Assembly: GCA_947258875.1 (NCBI GenBank)
Contig: CAMYKB010000007.1
Coordinates: 62,001 to 126,000 of the forward strand
Origin: an uncultured Gammaproteobacteria bacterium
Lineage (GTDB): Bacteria > Pseudomonadota > Gammaproteobacteria > CAMYKB01
DNA length: 64,000 nucleotides
Reading direction: 5' to 3'
The notes under the pieces: generated by a model
What the model was told of the DNA's origin: nothing
Databases searched by the model: none
Seen by the model: only the letters and a program-made list of their open reading frames with translations
Position numbers and translations under genes: made by a program
Shown: positions 18,984 through 28,936 of the stretch, one piece after another
Layout: each line of letters opens with the position of its first letter
Position numbering within the stretch: the stretch's first letter is position 1

Positions 18984-20006
18984 ATGAGTAAACAATACGA
19001 TGTTGCGGTCGTGGGTGCGACCGGTGCTGTGGGTGAAACCATGTTGTCGATCCTGGCCGAACGGGATTTTCCTGTTGGCAAGGTTTATCCATTGGCGAGT
19101 AGCCGCTCTGCAGGCAGTCGCGTGGAATTTAAAGGTAAACACTTGGTTGTACAGGATTTGGCTGAATTCGATTTCTCCAAAGCGCAAATCGGCTTATTTT
19201 CTGCGGGCGCTTCGGTATCTAAAGAATATGCACCCAAGGCAGCCGCAGCAGGTTGTGTTGTGGTCGATAACACCTCGCAGTTTCGATATGACGACGAGAT
19301 TCCTCTGGTGGTGCCTGAGGTCAACGCGCAAGCCATTGCTGACTATAAGAGACACGGTATTATCGCGAATCCGAATTGCTCCACTATTCAGATGCTGGTG
19401 GCCTTAAAGCCGATTCAGGATGCCGTGGGTATAGAACGTATCAATGTTGCCACTTATCAGGCCGTTTCAGGCACTGGTAAGGAAGCGATTGAAGAATTGG
19501 CAAAGCAGACTGCACAATTGCTCAATGGCAAAGAGATTGCGAGTGAGGTCTATGCCAAGCAGATCGCGTTTAATGTCCTGCCACATATTGATGTGTTCAT
19601 GGACAACGGCTATACCAAGGAAGAAATGAAAATGGTATGGGAAACCCATAAAATCATGGGTGACGCCGATATCAGGGTGAACCCTACTGCCGTACGGGTG
19701 CCGGTTTTTTATGGCCATTCTGAGGCGGTACATATTGAAACACGTGATAAGATCAGCGCCGAGCAGGCTAGCGCGCTGCTTGAAAAGGCGCCTGGAGTGA
19801 CGGTAATAGATGAGCGTAAGGATGGAGGTTATCCAACGGCTGTGACCGAGGGAGCCAACCATGATGCCGTGTATGTCGGTCGGATTCGCGAAGATATCTC
19901 ACATCCGCGTGGCCTGAACCTGTGGGTCGTTAGTGATAATGTCCGTAAGGGGGCTGCCCTCAACAGTGTTCAAATTGCCGAAATTTTGATAAAAGACTAT
20001 TTATAA
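18984..20006 (+). CDS. asd: Aspartate-semialdehyde dehydrogenase
   Basis: Asd reduces aspartyl phosphate to aspartate semialdehyde, the branch point to lysine/diaminopimelate, threonine and methionine. The 340-residue product shows the NADP-binding GATGAVGETML motif and the catalytic Cys132 in NPNCSTIQ. The leader after leuB is T-rich. Asd between leuB and fimV is a common gammaproteobacterial arrangement. Confidence 0.97.
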   Translation: MSKQYDVAVVGATGAVGETMLSILAERDFPVGKVYPLASSRSAGSRVEFKGKHLVVQDLAEFDFSKAQIGLFSAGASVSKEYAPKAAAAGCVVVDNTSQFRYDDEIPLVVPEVNAQAIADYKRHGIIANPNCSTIQMLVALKPIQDAVGIERINVATYQAVSGTGKEAIEELAKQTAQLLNGKEIASEVYAKQIAFNVLPHIDVFMDNGYTKEEMKMVWETHKIMGDADIRVNPTAVRVPVFYGHSEAVHIETRDKISAEQASALLEKAPGVTVIDERKDGGYPTAVTEGANHDAVYVGRIREDISHPRGLNLWVVSDNVRKGAALNSVQIAEILIKDYL

Positions 20007-20065
20007 TCTATAGTTAGAGCCCATACTTAGAGTTAATTACACCGCTAGAGCGTTGGTGAAGTACC

Positions 20066-23000
20066 ATGAGGGATACCAAAGTGCATAAATTGGCCCGGGG
20101 CGTGACCCTGCTTTCGTTACTGTTGTCAGGGGCCGTATGGTCATTGGGGATGGGTGAAATTCAGGTCAATTCAGCCCTGAACCAGCCTCTGCGAGCGGAA
20201 ATTCAACTGCTATCGGTACGCGCAGATGAATTAGCGGATCTCAAGCTGCGGCTTGCATCCAAGGATGCCTTCTCCAGAGTGGGTATTGATCGCCCGCATA
20301 TACTAAACCAGCTCGAATTCAAACCCGTCAAAAAGTCTGGCCGCACTGTGATCGAGGTGACCAGTCGTAACCCGATCAGGGAGCCTTTCCTGAACTTCCT
20401 GGTGGAAATGCAGTGGCCGAACGGCAAACTGCTGCGGGAATATACCATTCTGCTAGATCCCCCAGTGGTGGCACAACAACGTAGAGTTGTGCCCCAGGCG
20501 CCTGTTGTGAGCCCACAACCTGCAGCTGAGGTGGTCGCGGCGCCACAGCCTGTACCAGAACCCGTAGTCGTTGCGGCACCGCAACCTGAACTCGCCCCAG
20601 TTGTTAGCGGCGATATACCTTCGGACGCTGTTTATGGTGGCAGCCTAGATGTCGATGGTGAAACCTACACCGGTCAACCTGTATCTGGCGGTGGTTATGT
20701 CGAGGATAGTTACAGGGTTCAGGCTAACGATACTCTGTGGGATATCGCCAGCGCCACGCGGCCTGACAGTGGTGTCACAGTAAGTCAGATGATGCTGGCT
20801 TTGCAGCGCACCAATCCTGACGCATTCTTGCGCAACAACATCAACAATCTTAAATCCGGGGTGATCCTGCGTATTCCGGATCAATCAGAAATCTCCGGTA
20901 TAAGCCGCAAAGAGGCGTCAAAAGAGGCATCACGTCAATATGCCGCCTGGAAAGAATACCGGGCGCAAATGAAAGCTGGTATTGAAGCCCAGCCTACTGG
21001 TGAGACGGGCGAGGCTATGGCCGAGACCGGTGAACCCTCAACGAGTGGGCAACAGCCCGCCGCAAGTGACGGTAAGCTCGAGATACTGGCGGCTGACACT
21101 GAGTCAATGACTACGGGATCAGGCGCTGGAGATGAGAATCTTGCAAAACTGCAGTCCGAGTTGGTTCGCGTCAAGGAGATGGCTGAATCCAGGGGCGAGC
21201 AAAACAATGAACTCCAGTCGCGCGTTGAGGAACTGGAGAGCATGATTGCCAAGCAGGAGCGCATCATTCAGCTCCAGAATGAACAGCTTGCCGAGTTGCA
21301 AAGTAGTACAACCAAGGCTGCGGAGGCTGAAGCTAAAGCCGCCGCAGAAGCAGAGGCCGCGGCCGTCGCCGAGGCCGAAGCTGCGAGTGCTGCCGAGGCC
21401 GAAGCGCAGGCTGCTGCCGAGGCCGAAGCTCAGGCTGCTGCCGAGGCCGAAGCTCAGGCTGCCGCCGAGGCCGAGGCTCAGGCTGCCGCCGAGGCCGAAG
21501 CTAAGGTTACCGCAGAGGCTGAGACCCCAGTCGAAGCAACCGAATTGGCAGAAAACAATCTTGTGGGAGAATCGAGTGAAGCGCTAGAGTCTGCGTCTGA
21601 TGAGCTATTCCCACGTGTCGATACCACATCAAGCGAATACACCACGCCTTCATTACCGCTAGAGACTGAAGTTCCGCCAACTGAAGCGGAGCCGCAGGAA
21701 GTCAGCCAACCGGAAATGGTTGCGGCAGTGCCAGATGAGCCTGAAAGTGAGGGTTTACTGGACAAGCTCAAGGCCTTGCCCCTAAAGAGCATCGGTATGG
21801 GGGTTGGCGGTCTTGCAGCGCTGGGCCTCGTTGTGTTGCTGGGCAAACGGGTTGCTGGGCGTAAGAGTGCTTCAGGGGATGCGGATATTCTGCAACAGAC
21901 CATGGAGGAGACGACGCAGCTGGAAGTCGATACCTCGAGCGTTGGTGTTTCTCCTGATTTTGAGCAGCCACTGGAACCCCTTGCCGAGGGAGAGGAGGCA
22001 GGGGCTGATGTGCGTGAGTCGGCAGCAGAGCTGAAAACGGATTCGGTGCTGGATGAAGCCAACGCCATGATTGATTACACATTGTATGATCAGGCCGAGA
22101 GCTTGCTCAAGCAGGGTCTTGAGAAGGATCCGACACGGATTGATTATCACTTGAAATTATTGGAAACCTACCACGCTGACAGAAACAAACAAGGCTTCGA
22201 TGCTGCAGCACGCCAATTCGATGAAGTGTTGAATGACCGCAACAGTAGTAGCTGGGAACATGTGGCCAGCATGGCTAAGGATGTCAGCCCTGATAATCCA
22301 TTGTTTGCTGACAGTGATACTGGGTCGGGAATGGCTGGAGCCGCGGCAGGTGTTGCCGCTGCCGGGGTTGCTGCGTTGGGCGCAGCTGCTGCAAAAGACG
22401 AGATGGATTTGGGAGATACCCAAAAAGCTGATGTGGGCAGTGACTTCGATACGGCTAATTTGGGTCTGGACGTTATACCTGAGGATGACCAGCTAACCAC
22501 CCCGGCGAGCGACGACAATGCGCTGGATTTTGATATTGATGAGCTTGATCTATCGGCTGATCTGAAAGATGACGCGACTTCGTTAACTGGTAGTGCAGTA
22601 GATGATAATTCGCTGGAGTTTGATCTGGATGATAGTGAATTAACCGGGACGCCGGCAGGCGCGCAGGAGACCCAGGAATTAAATGTGCTCGATGAGGCTG
22701 ATGGTGGCTTTAGCAGTCCCGAAATGACCCAGGAACTGGAGAATTTTGTCGAATCCGACGCTGCCGAAACCCAGGTAATGAGGGTCCTTGATGATTCCTC
22801 ACTCAGTGGTCTGCATGAAGATGAGCAGTTGCGCACGGGGGCATTCGAGCTGGATGTGGATCTTGGTCCTGAAATGACACAGGAAATGGATACCCTGGAT
22901 ACTCCAGAGATGACACAGGAAATGGATACCCTGGATACTCCAGAGATGACACAGGAAATGGATATCCCGGATACTCCAGAGATGACGCAGGAGCTCGAGT

Positions 23001-23644
23001 CACTGAATGAACAGGATGCAGTTGAGACACAGGTGATGAGTGTCATGGGCGAGGGTAGCGCAGGCCAGTTGGAAGACGATGAATTACTGCGTACCGGCGC
23101 GTTCGAACTCGAGAATACACTTGCAGAGTCATTTGATGAGACAGCGCAAGACCTTTCAGCTCTAGATGTCGAGATCGATCTTGAAGATGAGTTGGATAGT
23201 AGCGCAGATGCGCCAACCGCCACCTTTGATCTTGATGAAAGCTCGCTTTATTCTGAAGACGTACCAACAGCAGTCTTTGAGAGGGATGAAGCTGCGTTGG
23301 CTGGGAGCGATCAGGAAACTGTAACCTTCGACCCCGGTGAAACCGCGCAAATTGAAAGCGATGACAACACTGCGACATTCGACCCCGGTGAGACCGCGCA
23401 GTATGATTCTCCAGATAATGAAGAAACGGCATTGTTTGCAAAACCGAGTGACACTCTTCTGGGGTTAGAAGATGAGGTCGTTGCTACAACGGAAGACGAA
23501 GTTAGCACCAAGCTTGACTTGGCCAAGGCCTACATCGATATGGGTGATTCAGATGGTGCGCGCAGTGCCCTCGAAGAAATCATACAGGAAGGCAGTGATT
23601 CACAGCGTAAGGAAGCTGAAGCTCTGCTCAAACAACTTTCCTGA
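20066..23644 (+). CDS. fimV: FimV-family pilus/polarity hub protein
   Basis: FimV is a large inner-membrane protein with a peptidoglycan-binding periplasmic part and an acidic cytoplasmic part that organises type IV pilus machinery at the pole. The 1192-residue product has a signal segment, the FimV N-terminal domain (about 28-135), a LysM domain (about 210-270), a coiled coil (about 350-410), an Ala/Glu-rich repeat, one transmembrane segment (about 575-600), a TPR-like part and a very acidic region. The conserved C-terminal FimV motif (DLAKAYIDMGDSDGARSALE) ends the protein. With the FimX-like and PilZ-like genes at the left end it points to twitching-type pili. A strong terminator follows. 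Confidence 0.93.
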   Translation: MRDTKVHKLARGVTLLSLLLSGAVWSLGMGEIQVNSALNQPLRAEIQLLSVRADELADLKLRLASKDAFSRVGIDRPHILNQLEFKPVKKSGRTVIEVTSRNPIREPFLNFLVEMQWPNGKLLREYTILLDPPVVAQQRRVVPQAPVVSPQPAAEVVAAPQPVPEPVVVAAPQPELAPVVSGDIPSDAVYGGSLDVDGETYTGQPVSGGGYVEDSYRVQANDTLWDIASATRPDSGVTVSQMMLALQRTNPDAFLRNNINNLKSGVILRIPDQSEISGISRKEASKEASRQYAAWKEYRAQMKAGIEAQPTGETGEAMAETGEPSTSGQQPAASDGKLEILAADTESMTTGSGAGDENLAKLQSELVRVKEMAESRGEQNNELQSRVEELESMIAKQERIIQLQNEQLAELQSSTTKAAEAEAKAAAEAEAAAVAEAEAASAAEAEAQAAAEAEAQAAAEAEAQAAAEAEAQAAAEAEAKVTAEAETPVEATELAENNLVGESSEALESASDELFPRVDTTSSEYTTPSLPLETEVPPTEAEPQEVSQPEMVAAVPDEPESEGLLDKLKALPLKSIGMGVGGLAALGLVVLLGKRVAGRKSASGDADILQQTMEETTQLEVDTSSVGVSPDFEQPLEPLAEGEEAGADVRESAAELKTDSVLDEANAMIDYTLYDQAESLLKQGLEKDPTRIDYHLKLLETYHADRNKQGFDAAARQFDEVLNDRNSSSWEHVASMAKDVSPDNPLFADSDTGSGMAGAAAGVAAAGVAALGAAAAKDEMDLGDTQKADVGSDFDTANLGLDVIPEDDQLTTPASDDNALDFDIDELDLSADLKDDATSLTGSAVDDNSLEFDLDDSELTGTPAGAQETQELNVLDEADGGFSSPEMTQELENFVESDAAETQVMRVLDDSSLSGLHEDEQLRTGAFELDVDLGPEMTQEMDTLDTPEMTQEMDTLDTPEMTQEMDIPDTPEMTQELESLNEQDAVETQVMSVMGEGSAGQLEDDELLRTGAFELENTLAESFDETAQDLSALDVEIDLEDELDSSADAPTATFDLDESSLYSEDVPTAVFERDEAALAGSDQETVTFDPGETAQIESDDNTATFDPGETAQYDSPDNEETALFAKPSDTLLGLEDEVVATTEDEVSTKLDLAKAYIDMGDSDGARSALEEIIQEGSDSQRKEAEALLKQLS
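21392..21511 (+). repeat. 24-bp tandem repeat inside fimV (AEAEAQAA)
   Basis: Four near-identical units and one diverged unit of a 24-bp sequence encode AEAEAQAA-type octapeptides. The unit length keeps frame, so copy number can change without breaking fimV. It would form an extended helix between the coiled coil and the membrane segment. Confidence 0.85.
22874..22981 (+). repeat. 36-bp tandem repeat inside fimV (MTQEMDTLDTPE)
   Basis: Three units of 36 bp lie head to tail. The first two appear identical and the third differs by a few bases; a fourth, partial unit is diverged. They encode a 12-residue acidic motif in the cytoplasmic region. Related single PEMTQE motifs occur nearby, so the array grew from a pre-existing motif. 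Confidence 0.85.
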
Positions 23645-23667
23645 TTTTATTGAAACACTATTGTCAT

Positions 23668-23699
23668 AGCCGGGCCATGTATGAATGGCCCGGCTTTTT
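23668..23699 (+). terminator. Rho-independent terminator after fimV
   Basis: An 11-bp perfect stem, AGCCGGGCCAT paired with ATGGCCCGGCT, is followed by TTTTT. It closes the fimV transcript 24 bp past the stop and separates it from the downstream genes. Confidence 0.9.
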
Positions 23700-23714
23700 G
23701 TTGCTTGAATATTT

Positions 23715-24398
23715 ATGACCACTGCAATTCACCCTGTTGTGAGAGTGCTGATGCTGTTACTGGTAGTTACCGCGATGATCAGTGGTGGTTGGTTGGTTAT
23801 TGCTGCGGCAGCGATGCTCATTGGACTGATTTATGTGCTCTCGGGTATCGCGCCCGGAATACAACTGTTGCGCATGATGTTACGCTTGCGTTGGTTGCTC
23901 GTGTCAATCGTTGTGGTATATGCCTGGTTTACGCCTGGGCAGGCGCTGCTTCCTGTATTGGGTGCTTTGTCGCCTAGTGAGGCGGGCATTGAGCAGGCGA
24001 TAATGCGCGCCAGCGTACTGTTATTGATTATTGTCTGGGTGTATTGGCTGACGCAGGTAACCAGTAGGCAGCAGATGGTGCAAGCGGTGTTCTGGCTGAC
24101 AACACCATTGTCCTGGTTAGGTTTGGCAACGCGGCAAACATTTGTTGTCAGGTTGGCGTTGGTGCTGGAAACTATTCCGAAAATGCAGGCACAGATCAGC
24201 AACGCTGAGGGGCCGGCCGGACAGCAGGCGAATTCAATAGCAGATCGTGCAGCCCGCTTCGTGAACACCGCGCTGGATGAAGGTGAGCGTGCTGAATTAT
24301 CCAGTATTACAATACCTGTTGATGATGCGCCACAACTGCGTGATTGGTTGTTGTTGCTAACGTTGCTTATTCTGTTTATTACGTTGGCCCGGGTTTGA
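23715..24398 (+). CDS. CbiQ/EcfT-like integral membrane protein
   Basis: The 227-residue protein has about five hydrophobic segments in its first 150 residues, then a helix with LALVLETIPKMQAQ resembling the coupling helix of energy-coupling-factor T components, and a final membrane segment. The homologous position between fimV and truA holds similar proteins in other gammaproteobacteria. No ECF ATPase or S component is adjacent, so a transport role is unproven. Confidence 0.55.
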   Translation: MTTAIHPVVRVLMLLLVVTAMISGGWLVIAAAAMLIGLIYVLSGIAPGIQLLRMMLRLRWLLVSIVVVYAWFTPGQALLPVLGALSPSEAGIEQAIMRASVLLLIIVWVYWLTQVTSRQQMVQAVFWLTTPLSWLGLATRQTFVVRLALVLETIPKMQAQISNAEGPAGQQANSIADRAARFVNTALDEGERAELSSITIPVDDAPQLRDWLLLLTLLILFITLARV

Positions 24399-24407
24399 CT
24401 GCTAGGT

Positions 24408-25187
24408 ATGAAGATTGCGGCTTGTGTGGAATACGACGGTAGTGGCTTTTGCGGCTGGCAAGTCCAACTTGGTGTGCGTACGGTACAGGAATGTGTCGAG
24501 CGCGCATTCTCAAGAGTTGCTGACCATGATGTAAGAGTGGTGTGCGCTGGACGTACTGATACAGGTGTGCATGCTACAGGTCAGATCGTGCACTTTGAAA
24601 CTGACTCGCAACGTGCTGCTCATAATTGGGTATTAGGTGCCAACAGTTTTCTTTCCAAGGATGTCTCGGTAATCTGGTCTCTGGGCGTCGATGAGACGTT
24701 TCATGCCCGGTTTTCGGCGCGTTCACGCCGTTACCGCTATGTTATTTTGAATCGCGCTATACGTCCTGCAATCCTGAATACCAGGGTTAGTTGGTTTCGC
24801 AAGCCACTGGATACCAAACTCATGCAGCAGGCTGCTGACATATTTGTGGGTGAGCATGATTTTTCAAGTTTTCGTTCCTACGCCTGCCAGGCGAAATCTC
24901 CGGTCAGAACTATCCACTCAATAACGATTACCAGGTCCGGCAGCTTTGTCTATATTGATATCCATGCCAATGCGTTTTTGCACCACATGGTGCGTAATAT
25001 TGCGGGTGTTCTGATGGCCGTGGCCTGTGGTGAGCGTTCCAGTTCTTGGGTCAGTGATCTGCTCGAGGTGTGCGACCGGACAGAAGGTGGCGTTACGGCA
25101 TCGCCTGATGGCTTATACCTGGTGCAGGTTGAATATGACCCTGCGTATGGCTTGCCTGAAACAGTGGAATTGCCGCGATATACTTGA
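24408..25187 (+). CDS. truA: tRNA pseudouridine(38-40) synthase
   Basis: TruA modifies uridines 38-40 in the anticodon arm of many tRNAs. The 259-residue length is standard. The catalytic Asp51 lies in CAGRTDTGVHATGQ, and the N-terminal EYDGSGFCGWQ is characteristic. It begins 10 bp after the membrane protein gene and leads into trpF as in Pseudomonas-like genomes. Confidence 0.97.
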   Translation: MKIAACVEYDGSGFCGWQVQLGVRTVQECVERAFSRVADHDVRVVCAGRTDTGVHATGQIVHFETDSQRAAHNWVLGANSFLSKDVSVIWSLGVDETFHARFSARSRRYRYVILNRAIRPAILNTRVSWFRKPLDTKLMQQAADIFVGEHDFSSFRSYACQAKSPVRTIHSITITRSGSFVYIDIHANAFLHHMVRNIAGVLMAVACGERSSSWVSDLLEVCDRTEGGVTASPDGLYLVQVEYDPAYGLPETVELPRYT

Positions 25188-25285
25188 TTTCATTTTGTGG
25201 TTTTGTGTTTGATACAGGAAATGCCTGTTACTCACAGTCGGTCCCTGGGGTATTATTAAACGTTGTCTGATTGTGGAGCTGCGGC

Positions 25286-25921
25286 ATGCGTACACGGGTT
25301 AAAATATGTGGTATCACTCGGGTAGAAGACGCCCAGGTGGCCGCAAACCTTGGCGTCGATGCGATCGGCTTGGTGTTTTATGAGAACAGCCCACGCGTGG
25401 TAACTCCTCGACAGGCGGCTGAAATCGTCAAATCCCTGCCAGCGTTTGTCACGGCAGTTGGCTTGTTTTTGGATGCTGATTCGGCCATGGTGCGGGATGT
25501 TCTGGATCAGGTGCCGCTTGATGAACTGCAATTCCATGGTGATGAAACCGCGCAGGCCTGCCGCCAGTACGCCAGGCCTTATTTCAAGGCGGTGCCAATG
25601 GCATCAGGTATGCAAGCTGCATGCAGTTATATGAGTGCTTATCCTGATGCGCGGGCCTTTTTGCTGGATAGCCACGGTCATGGGCAGGCTGGTGGTAGCG
25701 GTGAGCGATTTGACTGGCTGCAGGTGACTTCCGATCGGCAAAAGCCGTTTATCCTTGCGGGCGGAATTACTCCCGGTAATGTCGCAGAGGCGATTCGCAC
25801 TACCCGTCCTTATGCTGTGGATGTCAGTAGCGGTGTCGAGTCCGCCAAGGGTATCAAGGATCCTGTTAAAATGGCTGCATTCATGCAAGAGGTACGTGAT
25901 GTCGACTGTAATGAAACCTGA
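25286..25921 (+). CDS. trpF: Phosphoribosylanthranilate isomerase
   Basis: TrpF catalyses the third step of tryptophan synthesis after chorismate. The chosen ATG gives [11 protein letters not shown], the normal N-terminus of this TIM-barrel enzyme, and has GTGGAG upstream; a TTG five codons earlier would add unrelated residues. The phosphate-binding [12 protein letters not shown] is near the end. It overlaps the start of trpB by about 23 bp, which implies coupling. Confidence 0.95.
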   Translation: MRTRVKICGITRVEDAQVAANLGVDAIGLVFYENSPRVVTPRQAAEIVKSLPAFVTAVGLFLDADSAMVRDVLDQVPLDELQFHGDETAQACRQYARPYFKAVPMASGMQAACSYMSAYPDARAFLLDSHGHGQAGGSGERFDWLQVTSDRQKPFILAGGITPGNVAEAIRTTRPYAVDVSSGVESAKGIKDPVKMAAFMQEVRDVDCNET

Positions 25922-27131
25922 GGCACAGACCATCAAGCTGGGCGAAATGCCCGATAGCAGGGGCCATTTTGGGCCTTATGGGGGTCGTTTTGTTGCTGAA
26001 ACCCTGATGGAGCCGATTGAAGAATTGCGTCAGGCCTATGAACGGTTTCGTGATGATGCGGATTTTCAGGCGGAATTCGATGCCGATCTCAAACATTATG
26101 TTGGCCGGCCGAGCCCCCTGTATTTTGCCGAGCGCCTCAGCAACAAATTGGGCGGAGCGCGGATCTACCTCAAGCGCGAAGACCTGAATCATACCGGTGC
26201 GCACAAGATCAACAACACCATCGGTCAGGCCCTGGTTGCCAGGCGCATGGGTAAGACTCGTATCATCGCCGAGACCGGAGCCGGTCAGCATGGTGTCGCA
26301 TCCGCTACCATTGCTGCGCGCCTGGGCCTGGAATGTGTGGTCTATATGGGTGCAGAGGATATACAGCGACAGGCGCCCAATGTATATCGCATGCGCTTAC
26401 TGGGCGCTGAGGTGGTAGCTGTTACATCAGGTTCGCGTACCTTGAAAGATGCGCTCAATGAAGCCATGCGAGACTGGGTCACCAATGTCGATGACACGTT
26501 TTACATTATCGGCACAGTAGCTGGTCCCCATCCCTATCCGATGATGGTGCGTGATTTCCAGGCCATCATCGGTCGTGAGGCACGTCAACAAATCCAACAG
26601 TTAACAGGCCGCCTGCCGGATGCCCTGGTGGCCTGTGTCGGCGGTGGTTCTAACGCCATTGGCCTGTTTTATCCGTTCCTGGAAGATGCCGGTGTGGCGA
26701 TCTATGGTGTAGAAGCGGCAGGCTTTGGGCTGGATAGCGGCAAGCACTCGGCACCCTTATGCGTGGGTAAACCCGGGGTGTTGCACGGCAACCGCACCTA
26801 CCTTATGGAGGACCAGGATGGGCAGATTATTGAAACCCACTCGATATCGGCAGGCCTTGACTATCCCGGAGTCGGTCCTGAGCACGCCTGGTTGAAAGAT
26901 ATCGGTCGAGCTGAATATGTCGCGGTGACGGATGATGAAGCGATGGCTGGGTTTCATGAACTGACGCGTGTTGAAGGCATTATCCCGGCGCTGGAAAGCA
27001 GTCACGCCCTCGCTTATGTCAGCAAGCTTGCGCCGACTATGGGCAAAGATCAGAACATTATTGTTAATCTTTCAGGGCGTGGTGATAAAGACATTAATAC
27101 CGTCGCAAAATTGGAAGGGATAACACTGTGA
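25899..27131 (+). CDS. trpB: Tryptophan synthase beta chain
   Basis: TrpB condenses indole with serine using PLP. The PLP lysine is Lys103 in [19 protein letters not shown] is the phosphate-binding loop. I chose the ATG giving [10 protein letters not shown] because AGAGG lies at good distance upstream; the ATG four codons later is the alternative. The frame stays open farther upstream inside trpF, but those residues are not part of the family. trpA overlaps its stop. Confidence 0.96.
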   Translation: MSTVMKPEAQTIKLGEMPDSRGHFGPYGGRFVAETLMEPIEELRQAYERFRDDADFQAEFDADLKHYVGRPSPLYFAERLSNKLGGARIYLKREDLNHTGAHKINNTIGQALVARRMGKTRIIAETGAGQHGVASATIAARLGLECVVYMGAEDIQRQAPNVYRMRLLGAEVVAVTSGSRTLKDALNEAMRDWVTNVDDTFYIIGTVAGPHPYPMMVRDFQAIIGREARQQIQQLTGRLPDALVACVGGGSNAIGLFYPFLEDAGVAIYGVEAAGFGLDSGKHSAPLCVGKPGVLHGNRTYLMEDQDGQIIETHSISAGLDYPGVGPEHAWLKDIGRAEYVAVTDDEAMAGFHELTRVEGIIPALESSHALAYVSKLAPTMGKDQNIIVNLSGRGDKDINTVAKLEGITL

Positions 27132-27955
27132 GTAGAATTGCTGAACGTTTTGCGGCTTTGCAATCAGCTAAGCGCAAGGCGCTAATTCCCTTTATCACCG
27201 CGGGGGACCCGCAGCCATCGCTCACCGTGCCGCTGATGCATGCCATGGTGGAAGCGGGTGCCGATATTCTTGAGCTGGGTGTGCCATTTTCCGATCCTAT
27301 GGCGGAAGGGCCGGTGATCCAGGCGGCATGTGAACGCGCGCTAGTGCATCATGTCAGCCTGCTGCAGGTGATTGCAATGGTACAAGCCTTTCGTAAACGC
27401 GATAAGGATACACCGGTGGTGCTGATGGGCTATCTCAATCCCGTTGAGATCATGGGTTACCGAGCGTTTGCACAGCAAGCGTCTGCAGCAGGTGTCGATG
27501 GTCTGATCACGGTTGACTTGCCGCCAGAGGAAGCGCATGACCTGGTTGCTGAATTGAAGGAGGTCGGGATAGATCCGGTTTTCCTGGTTGCACCGACCAG
27601 TCACGACGAGCGCATCAAGTCCATCTGTGAGCTCGATAGCGGCTTTGTCTACTATGTCTCGCTCAAAGGCGTGACGGGTGCGCACACGCTGGATATCAAT
27701 GCCGTCAAACAGAAGCTCAGCGAAATCCGCAAGCATGCGCACACGCCTATCGGCGTGGGTTTCGGTATCAAGGATGCCACTACTGCGGCACAGGTAGCCG
27801 ATATTGCTGATGCCGTGGTCGTCGGTAGCGCCGTGGTTAAATGTGTTGCCGAAAATATTGGTCATGACGACAAAATAACAGACGAAATACAAAACCTATT
27901 AAGATCGATGCGCGCTGCGATGGATAAGCAGACTGCCAGTGCGCGAGTAGCCTGA
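27128..27955 (+). CDS. trpA: Tryptophan synthase alpha chain
   Basis: TrpA splits indole-3-glycerol phosphate and channels indole to TrpB. The 275-residue TIM barrel has the catalytic Glu in [18 protein letters not shown] and Asp in VDLPPEE. The GTG start overlaps the trpB stop (GTGA), typical translational coupling of an alpha-beta complex. Confidence 0.96.
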   Translation: MSRIAERFAALQSAKRKALIPFITAGDPQPSLTVPLMHAMVEAGADILELGVPFSDPMAEGPVIQAACERALVHHVSLLQVIAMVQAFRKRDKDTPVVLMGYLNPVEIMGYRAFAQQASAAGVDGLITVDLPPEEAHDLVAELKEVGIDPVFLVAPTSHDERIKSICELDSGFVYYVSLKGVTGAHTLDINAVKQKLSEIRKHAHTPIGVGFGIKDATTAAQVADIADAVVVGSAVVKCVAENIGHDDKITDEIQNLLRSMRAAMDKQTASARVA

Positions 27956-27976
27956 AGTAATCAAGGGGACAAGCAC

Positions 27977-28891
27977 ATGAGTTGGTTTGAAAAATTGATG
28001 CCTTCACGCATCCGCACAGAAGGCACCAGCAAGCGTAACGTACCTGAGGGTCTGTGGGGCAAATGCGATGCCTGTAATGCGGTTCTTTATCGTGCAGAAC
28101 TTGAGCGCAGCCTGGATGTCTGTCCGAAGTGTGGGCACCACATGCGTATCGGCGCGCGTAAACGCCTGGAGACCTTTTTGGATGAGTCTCCGCGCGAGGA
28201 AATAGCCGATACTATCGAGCCAGTTGATATCCTGAAATTCAAGGACAGTAAAAAATACAAGGACAGGATTAGCGCCAGCCAAAAGGCGACGGGCGAGAAG
28301 GATGCCTTGATCGTCATAAAAGGCAGTGTGCAAGGCTTGCCGGTAGTGGCCTGCGCCTTCGAATTCAGTTTCATGGGGGGCTCCATGGGTTCGGTAGTAG
28401 GTGAACGGTTTGTGCGCGCAGTAAACGTCAGTATCGAGGACAACATTCCGTTGGTATGTTTCTCAGCCAGCGGCGGGGCGCGCATGCAGGAAGCGTTGAT
28501 TTCACTATTTCAGATGGCCAAAACCAGTGCAGCACTGGCGCGCCTGTCGAACCGCGGAATTCCGTTCGTGTCTGTGTTGACAGATCCGACCATGGGTGGG
28601 GTATCCGCCAGTTTGGCGATGTTAGGTGATATTCATATCGCCGAGCCTAATGCGCTAATCGGTTTTGCGGGGCCGCGTGTTATAGAACAAACTGTGGGCG
28701 AAACCTTGCCGGAAGGATTCCAGCGCAGTGAGTTCCTGCTCGAACATGGCGCGATCGATATGATTGTAGATCGGCGCGAGATGCGTGATCGTATCGCAAA
28801 CCTGTTGGCCATGCTGACCGATCAGCAACTTGCAAAAGAAGTGGATGTGGTGTCAGTAAGCGCTACCCCGGCAGGTAGCGTAGAGGAATAG
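27977..28891 (+). CDS. accD: Acetyl-CoA carboxylase carboxyltransferase beta subunit
   Basis: AccD, with AccA, transfers carboxyl from carboxybiotin to acetyl-CoA to make malonyl-CoA for fatty acids. The 304-residue length is normal. The N-terminal zinc ribbon has Cys30, Cys33, Cys49 and Cys52. The crotonase-fold region includes [12 protein letters not shown]. It has a GGGG-type ribosome-binding site and lies 21 bp after trpA, the usual gammaproteobacterial order. Confidence 0.97.
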   Translation: MSWFEKLMPSRIRTEGTSKRNVPEGLWGKCDACNAVLYRAELERSLDVCPKCGHHMRIGARKRLETFLDESPREEIADTIEPVDILKFKDSKKYKDRISASQKATGEKDALIVIKGSVQGLPVVACAFEFSFMGGSMGSVVGERFVRAVNVSIEDNIPLVCFSASGGARMQEALISLFQMAKTSAALARLSNRGIPFVSVLTDPTMGGVSASLAMLGDIHIAEPNALIGFAGPRVIEQTVGETLPEGFQRSEFLLEHGAIDMIVDRREMRDRIANLLAMLTDQQLAKEVDVVSVSATPAGSVEE

Positions 28892-28894
28892 CTG

Positions 28895-28924
28895 GCATGG
28901 CGCTTGGGTGTGCAAGCGCCATGC
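28895..28924. other. Perfect hairpin between accD and gltA
   Basis: GCATGGCGCTTG pairs with CAAGCGCCATGC around GGTGTG between the two convergent genes. Neither strand has a T tract after it, so it is not a typical Rho-independent terminator; it may stabilise 3' ends or block read-through. Confidence 0.55.
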
Positions 28925-28936
28925 GACAATGATGTA

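Noticed and set aside
22168-23223. 351-codon minus-strand frame opposite fimV
   Set aside because: The serine-rich product is what antisense reading of an acidic, repetitive coding region gives. No ribosome-binding site or family signature was seen.
25755-25898. Upstream in-frame extension of trpB into trpF
   Set aside because: The added residues are a frame-shifted reading of trpF and are not part of the TrpB family. The ATG with AGAGG upstream is the better start.
28895-28924. Hairpin between accD and gltA as Rho-independent terminator
   Set aside because: The stem is perfect, but no T tract follows on either strand, so it was listed only as a hairpin.
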